64,000 nucleotides of DNA from Wurfbainia villosa. Taxonomy: Eukaryota > Streptophyta > Magnoliopsida > Zingiberales > Zingiberaceae. The stretch's first letter is position 1. Each line of letters starts with the position of its first letter. Below the pieces are notes generated by a model that searched no databases, was not told the origin of the DNA, and saw only the letters and a list, made by a program, of their open reading frames with translations. Below, piece by piece: positions 32,531-41,745 of the stretch. The stretch is taken from contig CM045987.1 in assembly GCA_025175895.1 (NCBI GenBank), positions 112,457,040 through 112,521,039 of the forward strand, written 5' to 3'. Position numbers and translations under genes: made by a program.

Positions 32531-33785
32531 ATGTGTGGCAATCCGTTTAAGTTAGGTAAAAACATTTGATGAAAATTCTAAGGTAAGAAAGCATGTAAAC
32601 ATTAACATGATATAGCAACATGCAACTCCCCCTTAATCCATGAAACTCTCTCTTCAAATTCTCAATTTTCTCCCCCTATCATAATTTACTTAAACATAAT
32701 CAATTCTCCCCCTTTGACACCATCAAAAAGATTAACACTAAGTTATAAACTCATGACATCAAGTCTAATAGAAGAAAAATACCAAAAATTAGTTTAAAAA
32801 CTGAATTCATCCATTACTGTTCTGATTTACAGGCCACCGATCGGTTCGACTACATGATCGGCACGTTAGCTGAAAATTCTGATTTTCAAATCGAATTTCA
32901 GAAATGCATTAAAAATTCCAAAAAATTCAAAAAATCATGAAATTTTGGGAACATATTTCTTGTAAGGTTCTTTATCAGTGAAAAATAATTTTTCATGAAA
33001 AATCATCATATTTTCATGTTTTTGTCAAAAATCCAAAAGGTTTAAAAATCACTAGGTTTTTGACCATTCTAGTATCAAGTTTAACACCTAGTTTTGGCTC
33101 CAATTGTTTCAAAACATGAATACATAGATTTTAGATTAAGAAATTGTTTTGAAAACATATGAAATATCCAACCATGATCTTTGGGCAATATGTCTATGAA
33201 TTAAACATAAGTCTTCCCCATGATTGGTCTATTATTGCTATTTTGATACCTTAAATGACCATCTAAATGCCATAGGCACTAGTGGACATTTGTATCATCC
33301 TAACATCTCACCCATGCTAAGTTTGCAATCAAGTTAGCCTATAGTGAGTGTGAGATGCATCCTAGGGGGTATTTGTATACACTTAACCATTATATTTATG
33401 CGATTCTATCAAGGTTAAGTATCAACCTAACAATCCTCATGATCATAAAGGCATATATCAATTAATTCTACATTATGAACATGAACCTAAAGTATTCATC
33501 AATTAATAATCATGCATTAGGTATTATATCATCATAATAAGCAAAGTATCACCTAAAGCATGATTTAACCCTATTTCTCATGATTATGTGCCAAATATCA
33601 AAAACATAAATCATGATTGCAAACATACATAGCAATTGCATTAATCATCATGATTTAAGCATTACTAACTATTTATAGGCACGTTATCATCACCTAACAC
33701 TATTTAAAAATGTTGTCCCGTCATCCTAAGTCAACCAAAATATGATATAGGTCAATTGCATATGGTTGACTACCCTAGGGTTTTT
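32531..33785 (-). other. Non-coding region, family 2 left unit
   Basis: AT-rich, nearly identical to 36324-37572 of the second unit. It is a distant relative of the family 3 non-coding region: order and phrases such as ATCATGG...AGATCATGGTTGGATAT are shared. It contains the CATCTCAC stem at 33304-33357. At 32838-32861 two CAGTCGACTG sites of the other unit are replaced by CGATCGG-type sequence. Confidence 0.7.
33304..33357. repeat. Conserved stem CATCTCAC...GTGAGATG (family 2 left)
   Basis: Arms at 33304-33311 and 33350-33357, 8 bp perfect. Sense-strand continuation GTGAGATGTTAGGA as in family 3. Confidence 0.75.
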
Positions 33786-35435
33786 CTAACCCTTAAGGAT
33801 GGATTTTGGAACCCAAAATAAGTTCTTTCCTATTGGGTTCACTAAAAACTCCTTAGGGATCCATTTTCTAGCAATTACTTTCTTTTTATCTTGTCCCCTA
33901 GCAATTAGGCATTTGTAGGCCTTTTCAATTTTCTTTTCTTTATAACCTAGACCCTTTTTGTTAAAGCTTGCCCTTTGGCTCCCTATGATCATTTTCAAGG
34001 TGTTGGAGCCAATAGTGAATTTTTCTAGGGCTTTTGTTAAATAATCTACCTTTTCCCTTAATGCCCTATTTTCTTCTATGCATGTATCACTAACATCTAA
34101 TGGCACATAATTATCGTGTGAGCATGCATCATTTAACCTAGAAGAGATATTATCATTTTCATTTAAGCATGCATTTTCTAGCTTATTTTCTAATGCCTTA
34201 ATTTGATCTAGCATGCTTTTGTTCTTCTTCTTAGCTCTAAATAAGTCCTTAGTGAGGCTAGAAATCATAGACATAATTTGCTTAGGGAGTAGATTCGTTA
34301 CCTCACTTACCAAGTCCTCTTCTTCGGATGAGGATGTAGAAGAGGCTCCCCCTTCACTTGAGCTTGATTCTTCATTTAAGGAGGAGGAGCAATCCGAGTC
34401 ATGAAGAGCCATTAGTGCTAAATTTGAGTAGACATGCTCTTTTTCTTCGGATGAGGATGAGGAAGCAAGGTCATCCCATGTCTTTGCTTTGAGTGCCATG
34501 GCCTTTCCCTTTTCCTTGGCCTTCTTCTCCTCTTCCTTCTTTTTACTCCCCTTTTTCTTCTTCTTTTCTTCTTTCTTCTTTCTTTCTTCCTTGCTCTTGT
34601 TTAGGAAGGGACAATTATCCCTTATGTGTCCCTCTCCTTGGCAATTGTAGCAAATGATTCTCCCCCTTGGTCTTCTATTCCTATCATTTGATTTGTTAAA
34701 TCGAAAACTTTTTAAGGCACGTCTTACCCTCCTTACCATATACGCTTCTTCCATGCTATCCATGGAGGAGGATGAGGATGTTTCCTCATCGGAGGAGGAA
34801 GGGACTTCCATCTTCTTATTCCCCTTATTTGCCATCAAAGCTACTCCTCTTGAAGGTTGGATTCTTGGCTCTTCTTGTATTCCATCAAGCCTCGTTTCAT
34901 GAAGCTCCATGGTTGAGAAGAATTCCTCCAAGGTACTTACTTCCAAGTTCTTGGAGATGTAAAATGAGTCCACCATAGAACTCCATCTTGAGGACCGGGG
35001 AAAGGCATCTATGGCCTTCATTACCATATCCCGGTTGGAGAACCTTTCACCTACACTTGTTAGCCCAATCAAAATATCTTTAAATCTAGAATGCAATGAA
35101 GTTACCTTTTCTCCCTTTTCTAATTTGATATTTGATAGTTGGGAGCGGAGGAGACCTCTTCTTGCTAGCTTAGCCTCCGAGGTACCTTCATGAAGCTCTA
35201 CTAGCTTCTCCCACATCTCCTTAGCACTAGAACATTCCCCTATCCTATTGACTTCTTGTTGGGGGAGTACATTATAGAGGTGGTGCTTGGCCTTTGAATT
35301 TGCCAAATACTCCTCTCTTTGTCTTTTACTCCATCTCGATTTCTCCAATGGCTCCCCATCTTCGTTCCTAGGCAACTCGAAACCGTTTTCCATTATTAAA
35401 AGGATTTCAAAGTCGGTTTCGAAGAATACCTCCAT
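33786..35435 (-). CDS. gag: Family 2 Gag-like protein, left unit (549 aa)
   Basis: An intact frame. The ancestral start seems to be the ATG at 35496-35498 (MVGSNIHPPKF, similar to MAGYNLQPPKF of 3-d), but a TAA at 35463-35465 closes that frame at codon 12, so translation should start at MEVFF. Residues about 1-195 are a copia Gag domain (LHEGTSEAKLARR, LHSRFKDILIGL, AFPRSSRWSSMVD). Then a Ser-rich acidic stretch, a zinc knuckle CYNCQGEGHIRDNC at about 262-275, a very Lys-rich segment (about 277-320), a second acidic Ser-rich stretch, and a coiled-coil segment (about 385-480). The C-terminal block has GSQRASFNKKGLGY (about 485-498), WIPK and WVPK. In SIRE-type copia polyproteins such a block is followed by protease; here translation stops after 5 more residues. 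Probable capsid protein packaging its own RNA. Confidence 0.85.
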   Translation of the reverse strand: MEVFFETDFEILLIMENGFELPRNEDGEPLEKSRWSKRQREEYLANSKAKHHLYNVLPQQEVNRIGECSSAKEMWEKLVELHEGTSEAKLARRGLLRSQLSNIKLEKGEKVTSLHSRFKDILIGLTSVGERFSNRDMVMKAIDAFPRSSRWSSMVDSFYISKNLEVSTLEEFFSTMELHETRLDGIQEEPRIQPSRGVALMANKGNKKMEVPSSSDEETSSSSSMDSMEEAYMVRRVRRALKSFRFNKSNDRNRRPRGRIICYNCQGEGHIRDNCPFLNKSKEERKKKEEKKKKKGSKKKEEEKKAKEKGKAMALKAKTWDDLASSSSSEEKEHVYSNLALMALHDSDCSSSLNEESSSSEGGASSTSSSEEEDLVSEVTNLLPKQIMSMISSLTKDLFRAKKKNKSMLDQIKALENKLENACLNENDNISSRLNDACSHDNYVPLDVSDTCIEENRALREKVDYLTKALEKFTIGSNTLKMIIGSQRASFNKKGLGYKEKKIEKAYKCLIARGQDKKKVIARKWIPKEFLVNPIGKNLFWVPKSILKG

Positions 35436-35547
35436 TCGCTTCTTCCACCAAGCGAATTCCCCTTAAAACTTCGGTGGATGAATGTTTGAGCCGACCATTT
35501 TTGATGTAGAGCTTGTTGCGGCGGTTAGTCTGGTGACAAGCAACCTT

Positions 35548-35559
35548 GCTCTGATACCA
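35548..35559 (-). other. Primer-binding site, family 2 left unit
   Basis: The minus strand reads TGGTATCAGAGC, a perfect match to the initiator-Met tRNA complement, two bases from LTR 2. Confidence 0.9.
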
Positions 35560-35561
35560 CT

Positions 35562-36308
35562 TGTAGGGGATCGAACGGCCAGCTAGAGGGGGGTGAATAG
35601 CCCTCCTACGATGGATGTCGGAATTCTCTCGTCTACAAAGCGTTAGCGCAAGCGGAATATACAAATACAAATAAAGACAACACAAAAGATAGACAAGCAA
35701 TACAAACACGAGATGTAACGTGGTTCACGGCTACGCCGCTAATCCACGGTCCGATTCGTCCAAGGTGAATCACTCCTCCAAATCTATCCACTAGATCTCT
35801 CCTTTGCACAAAGCTAGGTGGAGGTAACCTCTTTTACACAAAAATACTCCTCTTACAAATATAATGGAAATAAGCTTGAGTAAGAGGATGGAAAGCTTTA
35901 GGGAACTTTGGGAGAGTATTAGAGCATAAGCATTAGCCTCCCAAAGCCCCATCCCCTTCCTTTTTATAGAGGAAGAGGGTTTCTTCCCGTTGACACAAGA
36001 TCAGTCGACTGATGCCCTCAATCAGTCGACTGGTCCTGTAGCCGTTGCCCAATAACGGCCGCTTCCCACGTTGGATTCCATCCAACGGCACTGGCATCAG
36101 TCGACTGATCCTACCATCAGTCGACTGATGCTCGATCAGTCGAGTGCTCAAGGACCGAGTCATGAGATGTGAAACTCGCCACGACTCCATGTGCGAATTA
36201 CTAAGTTCTGCAAGACTCCAACGCACATATCAAATAACAATACCAACCTAACTTAAACCCTTTGCCACACACATCAAAACCTTATCATGGCAAGAGATTG
36301 CCCTAACA
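35562..36308 (-). repeat. Family 2 LTR 2 (middle), internally deleted
   Basis: 747 bp. Compared with LTR 1 it lacks about 470 bp between two CTCAA pentamers (31882-31886 and 32353-32357 in LTR 1), leaving GTGCTCAAGGACC. It keeps a 21-bp CAGTCGACTG-containing segment that LTR 1 lacks. TATA box at 35959-35969. Confidence 0.9.
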
Positions 36309-36323
36309 ATCTCCCCCTTTTTG
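36309..36323 (-). other. Polypurine tract, family 2 right unit
   Basis: The minus strand reads CAAAAAGGGGGAGAT next to LTR 2. Confidence 0.85.
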
Positions 36324-37572
36324 ATGTGTGGCAATCCGTTTAAGTTAGGTAAAAACATTTGATGAAAATTCTAAGGTAAGAAAGCATGTAAACATTAACA
36401 TGATATAGCAACATGCAACTCCCCCTTAATCCATGAAACTCTCTCTTCAAATTCTCAATTTTCTCCCCCTATCATAATTTACTTAAACATAATCAATTCT
36501 CCCCCTTTGACACCATCAAAAAGATTAACACTAAGTTATAAACTCATGGCATCAAGTCTAATAAAAGAAAAATACCAAAAATTAGTTTAAAAACTGAATT
36601 CAGCCATTACTGTTCTGATTTACAGGCCACCAGTCGACTGGTTCAGACTACCAGTCGACTGGCACGCAGTTTTCAGAAAATTCTGATTTTCAAACCGAAT
36701 TTCAGAAATGCATTAAAAATTCCAAAAAATTCGAAAAATCATGAAATTTTGGGAACATATTTCTTGTAAGGTTCTTTATCAGTGAAAAATCATCATATTT
36801 TCATGTTTTTGTCAAAAATCCAAAAGGTTTAAAAATCACTAGGTTTTTGACCATTCTAGTATCAAGTTTAACACCTAGTTTTGGCTCCAATTGTTTCAAA
36901 AAATGAATACATAGATTTTAGATTAAGAAATTGTTTTGAAAACATATGAAATATCCAACCATGATCTTTGGGCAATATGTCTATGAATTAAACATAAGTC
37001 TTCCCCATGATTGGTCTATTATTGCTATTTTGATACCTTAAATGACCATCTAAATGCCATAGGCACTAGTGGACATTTGTATCATCCTAACATCTCACCC
37101 ATGCTAAGTTTGCAATCAAGTTAGCCTATAGTGAGTGTGAGATGCATCCTAGGGGGTATTTGTATACACTTAACCATTATATTTATGCGATTCTATCAAG
37201 GTTAAGTATCAACCTAACAATCCTCATGATCATAAAGGCATATATCAATTAATTCTACATTATGATCATGAACCTAAAGTATTCATCAATTAATAATCAT
37301 GCATTAAGTATTATATCATCATAATAAGCAAAGTATCACCTAAAGCATGATTTAACCCTATTTCTCATGATTATGTGCCAAATATCAAAAACATAAATCA
37401 TGATTGCAAACATACATAGCAATTGCATTAATCATCATGATTTAAGCATTACTAACTATTTATAGGCACATTATCATCACCTAACACTATTTAAAAATGT
37501 TGTCCCACCATCCTAAGTCAACCAAAATATGATATAGGTCAATTGCATATGGTTGACTACCCTAGGGTTTTT
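36324..37572 (-). other. Non-coding region, family 2 right unit
   Basis: Second copy of 32531-33785. Here CAGTCGACTG is intact at 36631-36640 and 36652-36661. It holds the CATCTCAC stem at 37091-37144. Confidence 0.7.
37091..37144. repeat. Conserved stem CATCTCAC...GTGAGATG (family 2 right)
   Basis: Arms at 37091-37098 and 37137-37144. Confidence 0.75.
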
Positions 37573-39222
37573 CTAACCCTTAAGGATGGATTTTGGAACC
37601 CAAAATAAGTTCTTTCCTATTGGGTTCACTAAAAACTCCTTAGGGATCCATTTTCTAGCAATTACTTTCTTTTTATCTTGTCCCCTAGCAATTAGGCATT
37701 TGTAGGCCTTTTCAATTTTCTTTTCTTTATAACCTAGACCCTTTTTGTTAAAGCTTGCCCTTTGGCTCCCTATGATCATTTTCAAGGTGTTGGAGCCAAT
37801 AGTGAATTTTTCTAGGGCTTTTGTTAAATAATCTACCTTTTCCCTTAATGCCCTATTTTCTTCTATGCATGTATCACTAACATCTAATGGCACATAATTA
37901 TCATGTGAGCATGCATCATTTAACCTAAAAGAGATATTATCATTTTCATTTAAGCATGCATTTTCTAGCTTATTTTCTAATGCCTTAATTTGATCTAGCA
38001 TGCTTTTGTTCTTCTTCTTAGCTCTAAATAAGTCCTTAGTGAGGCTAGAAATCATAGACATAATTTGATTAGGGGGTAGATTCGTTACCTCACTTACCAA
38101 GTCCTCTTCTTCGGATGAGGATGTAGAAGAGGCTCCCCCTTCACTTGAGCTTGATTCTTCATTTAAGGAGGAGGAGCAATCCGAGTCATGAAGAGCCATT
38201 AGTGCTAAATTTGAGTAGACATGCTCTTCTTCTTCGGATGAGGATGAGGAAGCAAGGTCATCCCATGTCTTTGCTTTGAGTGCCATGGCCTTTCCCTTTT
38301 CCTTGGCCTTCTTCTCCTCTTCCTTCTTTTTACTCCCCTTTTTCTTCTTCTTTTCTTCTTTCTTCTTTCTTTCTTCCTTGCTCTTGTTTAGGAGGGGACA
38401 ATTATCCCTTATGTGTCCCTCTCCTTGGCAATTGTAGCAAATGATTCTCCCCCTTGGTCTTCTATTCCTATTATTTGATTTGTTAAATCGAAAACTTTTT
38501 AAGGCACGTCTTACCCTCCTTACCATATACGCTTCTTCAGTGCTATCCATGGAGGAGGATGAGGATGTTTCGTCATCGGAGGAGGAAGAGACTTCCATCT
38601 TCTTATTCCCCTTATTTTCCATCAAAGCTACTCCTCTTGAAGGTTGGATTCTTGGCTCTTCTTGTATTCCATCAAGCCTCGTTTCATGAAGCTCCATGGT
38701 CGAGAAGAATTCCTCCAAGGTACTTACTTCCAAGTTCTTGGAGATGTAAAATGAGTCCACCATAGAACTCCATCTTGAGGACCGGGGAAAGACATCTATG
38801 GCCTTCATTACCATATCCCAGTTGGAGAGCCTTTCACCTACACTTGTTAGCCCAATCAAAATCTCTTTAAACCTAGAATGCAATGAAGTTACCTTTTCTC
38901 CCTTTTCTAATTTGATGTTTGATAGTTGGGAGCGGAGGAGGTCTCTTCTTGCTAGCTTAGCCTCCGAGGTACCTTCATGAAGCTCTACTATCTTCTCCCA
39001 CATCTCCTTAGCACTAGAACATTCCCCTATCCTATTGACTTCTTGTTGGGGGAGTACATTATAGAGGTGGTGCTTGGCCTTTGAATTTGCCAAATACTCC
39101 TCTCTTTGTCTTTTACTCCATCTCGATTTCTCCAATGGCTCCCCATCTTCGTTCCTAGGCAACTCGAAACCGTTTTCCATTATTAAAAGGATTTCAAAGT
39201 CGGTTTCGAAGAATACCTCCAT
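37573..39222 (-). CDS. gag: Family 2 Gag-like protein, right unit (549 aa)
   Basis: Same length and domain order as 33786-35435 (Gag domain, zinc knuckle CYNCQGEGHIRDNC, Lys-rich segment, coiled coil, GLGY and WVPK blocks), with a scatter of single-residue differences such as LLPKQ to LPPNQ, ISSRLND to ISFRLND and FSNRD to LSNWD. The shared TAA upstream (39250-39252) closes the ancestral start as in the left unit. No indels or stops within the gene, so both copies could still be translated. Confidence 0.85.
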   Translation of the reverse strand: MEVFFETDFEILLIMENGFELPRNEDGEPLEKSRWSKRQREEYLANSKAKHHLYNVLPQQEVNRIGECSSAKEMWEKIVELHEGTSEAKLARRDLLRSQLSNIKLEKGEKVTSLHSRFKEILIGLTSVGERLSNWDMVMKAIDVFPRSSRWSSMVDSFYISKNLEVSTLEEFFSTMELHETRLDGIQEEPRIQPSRGVALMENKGNKKMEVSSSSDDETSSSSSMDSTEEAYMVRRVRRALKSFRFNKSNNRNRRPRGRIICYNCQGEGHIRDNCPLLNKSKEERKKKEEKKKKKGSKKKEEEKKAKEKGKAMALKAKTWDDLASSSSSEEEEHVYSNLALMALHDSDCSSSLNEESSSSEGGASSTSSSEEEDLVSEVTNLPPNQIMSMISSLTKDLFRAKKKNKSMLDQIKALENKLENACLNENDNISFRLNDACSHDNYVPLDVSDTCIEENRALREKVDYLTKALEKFTIGSNTLKMIIGSQRASFNKKGLGYKEKKIEKAYKCLIARGQDKKKVIARKWIPKEFLVNPIGKNLFWVPKSILKG

Positions 39223-39334
39223 TCGCTTCTTCCACCAAGCGAATTCCCCTTAAAACTTCGGTGGATGAATGTTTGAGCCGACCATTTTTGATGTAGAGCT
39301 TGTTGCGGCGGTTAGTCTGGTGACAAGCAACCTT

Positions 39335-39346
39335 GCTCTGATACCA
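39335..39346 (-). other. Primer-binding site, family 2 right unit
   Basis: The minus strand reads TGGTATCAGAGC, two bases from LTR 3. Confidence 0.9.
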
Positions 39347-39348
39347 CT

Positions 39349-40562
39349 TGTAGGGGATCGAACGGCCAGCTAGAGGGGGGTGAATAGCCCTCCTACGATG
39401 GATGTCGGAATTCTCTCGTCTACAAAGCGTTAGCGCAAGCGGAATATACAAATACAAATAAAGACAACACAAAAGATAGACAAGCAATACAAACACGAGA
39501 TGTAACGTGGTTCACGGCTACGCCGCTAATCCACGGTCCGATTCATCCAAGGTGAATCACTCCTCCAAATCTATCCACTAGATCTCTCCTTTGCACAAAG
39601 CTAGGTGGAGGTAACCTCTTTTACACAAAAACACTCCTCTTACAAATATAATGGAAATAAGCTTGAGTAAGAGGATGGAAAGCTTTAGAGAACTTTGGGA
39701 GAGTATTAGAGCATAAGCATTAGCCTCCCAAAGCCCCATCCCCTTCCTTTTTATAGAGGAAGAGGGTTTCTTCCCGTTGACACAGGATCAGTCGACTGAT
39801 GCCCTCGATCAGTCGACTGGTCCTGTAGCCGTTGCCCAATAACGATTGCTTTCCACGTTGGATTCCATCCAACGGCAACGATCGATCGACCGATCCTACC
39901 ATCGATCGTGATGCTCGATCGATCAGTGCTCAATGGAGTCGACTCCATTCCCGTGCCCGTGCAGTGCCATCGATCATTGCCATTCCACAGCGATCGACTT
40001 CGTCATCGATCATTGCCGATCCATAATGATCGGCCAAACACTAAACTGGTCTTATACCAGTCGATCAAACTATCGACTTAGAGCAGTCGACTGCCATGAC
40101 ATGGCAGTCGACTGGTGTCGGGAAATCCCATCCGACACTTAGCCAAATGACCATGTTTCACCTAAGAGCTACCCCTTCCCGGGTTACATTCGCTCACTCT
40201 CATCTCTCGGAGTCCTTCGCCTTTGAAGTTCTCTTCGTTCGCGGCCACGTCCCTCGGCAGCATCAGGCGCACGGCTCTGCAATGCTCCTTCGCATCTCTT
40301 GCCTCGAAGTCTACTTCCTCCGGCTTCACTCCAAGCTTCTCATCCGGCGGTCCCTCGGATGCTCCAAGCGCACGGCTTCCGCAAAGCAATCCTTCACCGA
40401 CTCAAGGACCGAGTCATGAGATGTGAAACTCGCCACGACTCCATGTGCGAATTACTAAGTTCTGCAAGACTCCAACGCACATATCAAATAACAATACCAA
40501 CCTAACTTAAACCCTTTGCCACACACATCAAAACCTTATCATGGCAAGAGATTGCCCTAACA
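39349..40562 (-). repeat. Family 2 LTR 3 (right)
   Basis: 1214 bp, full length. TATA box at 39746-39756. Between about 39870 and 40035 most CAGTCGACTG sites of the other LTRs are replaced by CGATCGATC-type sequence. Intact sites remain at about 39788-39820 and 40085-40112. Confidence 0.9.
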
Positions 40563-40567
40563 CAACT

Positions 40568-41745
40568 CCCTTTAATACTTAAGAGTTTAGGAGTTTAGGT
40601 TTCTAGATCCTGCACAAACAATGTATATCCTAGGTTAGAATGTGACCCCCTAACCTTTAACATTGTTATAAAATTTTGAGAAAGAATTAAAAAAAAAACA
40701 TTTTAAAGGCTCATGTCTCTTGGTTTTTATGCCAAACTGGAGGTAGCTAGATACTAAGTTTGTCCAACTTAAATTTTCTCTCCCCCTTGGCATATTATCA
40801 AAAGAAGGATTTAAATTTAGAAAGTATTGGTGATTTTTTTTAAAAAAATATTTTTAACAACTTCTATGATGATTATCCAATTAGAACCTCCCCCTTAACC
40901 TAACATCCTTGTTAGCCACAAGGAAGGCATATCTAGAGGGTCTCTCCTTTTTTTTGACAAACTCTTAGGACATCCTTGTTGGCCATAAGGAAGGCTCACC
41001 TAAGTGTCCAGAGGGTCTAGGTATCTAAAGTTGACCTAAGGATTTAGACGTTCAGTATTGGTCAACTAACCATCATTTTAAGAAGCATAGTTGTTTTGAA
41101 AACTACATATCACTACACACAATAATCTTGGCAACCAATAAAAATAGTTTTAAGAACCTATTTATGTGTATATAAATTTTAAAATCGTTTTCAAAATCAT
41201 TTTTAATTTGTTGTCCTTGCCATCTCGCCCATTCTACATGATCAACCAAGTTATTCTTATAGGTATTGTGAGATGAGTTTAATTTAATGCCTTAGAAATT
41301 AATTAATCTTGGGTTAGATTTGGATTTCACCTTTAGTTAGTTAAGTGAACATTTCAAAAGAGGGCTTCTAGGTCGTGGCGAGGCACAGGGGCCTTCTTTG
41401 ATCGGAACAACGACCACTTCCTTAGACAAAGTCAACTTAGGAAATTACACACTTAATTCACTTAGGATTACGTCCTGGGCTAACTAGTTTAGGATGTGGT
41501 GAGGTAGCTTCAGTTAGTTCCACTTAGTTAAATTCACCAAGCTAGATACTCCTTATCCAACTCGGATACACTTGACTTTGTTTCCTTAACGTACTATCAT
41601 CTCACCGCGTCCTGATACTATGTTGTCAAGATTAATTAATTATTTCTTATCTAACCATTCTATGAGAGTGAATTTAAAACTAGTATGTATGACATGACAA
41701 AATAAGCATGATAATGATATGTATGCATGAGCAAGCTACATTCAA
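40568..41745 (-). other. Non-coding region of 1-C
   Basis: No gene visible. 41215-41673 is strongly conserved with 22985-23430 of 1-A, including GGTCGTGGCGAGGCACAGGG and GCGTCCTGATACTATGTTG. The stem CATCTCGC...GTGAGATG (one mismatch) is at 41221-41275. Confidence 0.7.
41221..41275. repeat. Conserved stem, one mismatch (1-C)
   Basis: CATCTCGC at 41221-41228 and GTGAGATG at 41268-41275; in one RNA strand the changed base can still form a G-U pair. Confidence 0.6.

Larger units (their letters stand above)
31318..40562 (-). mobile_element. Family 2 tandem array: three LTRs, two gag-bearing internal regions
   Basis: The order on the plus strand is LTR 31318-32515, internal 32516-35561, LTR 35562-36308, internal 36309-39348, LTR 39349-40562. 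The LTR-to-LTR period of the second unit is 3787 bp. The array has one target duplication, CAACT, at 31313-31317 and 40563-40567, and none between the units. It is inserted in the non-coding part of 1-C. This is the layout expected from recombination between LTRs of sister copies after one insertion. Both units have a primer site, a polypurine tract and an open gag, but no pol. Confidence 0.93.

Noticed and set aside
34213..34978. Plus-strand open frames opposite family 2 gag
   Set aside because: They overlap gag in antisense and simply mirror its Ser/Glu/Lys-rich codons.
31750..36140. Regularly recurring CAGTCGACTG motifs as a CRISPR-like array
   Set aside because: Spacing is irregular, the repeat is only 10 bp, and the motifs lie inside LTRs of a plant genome.
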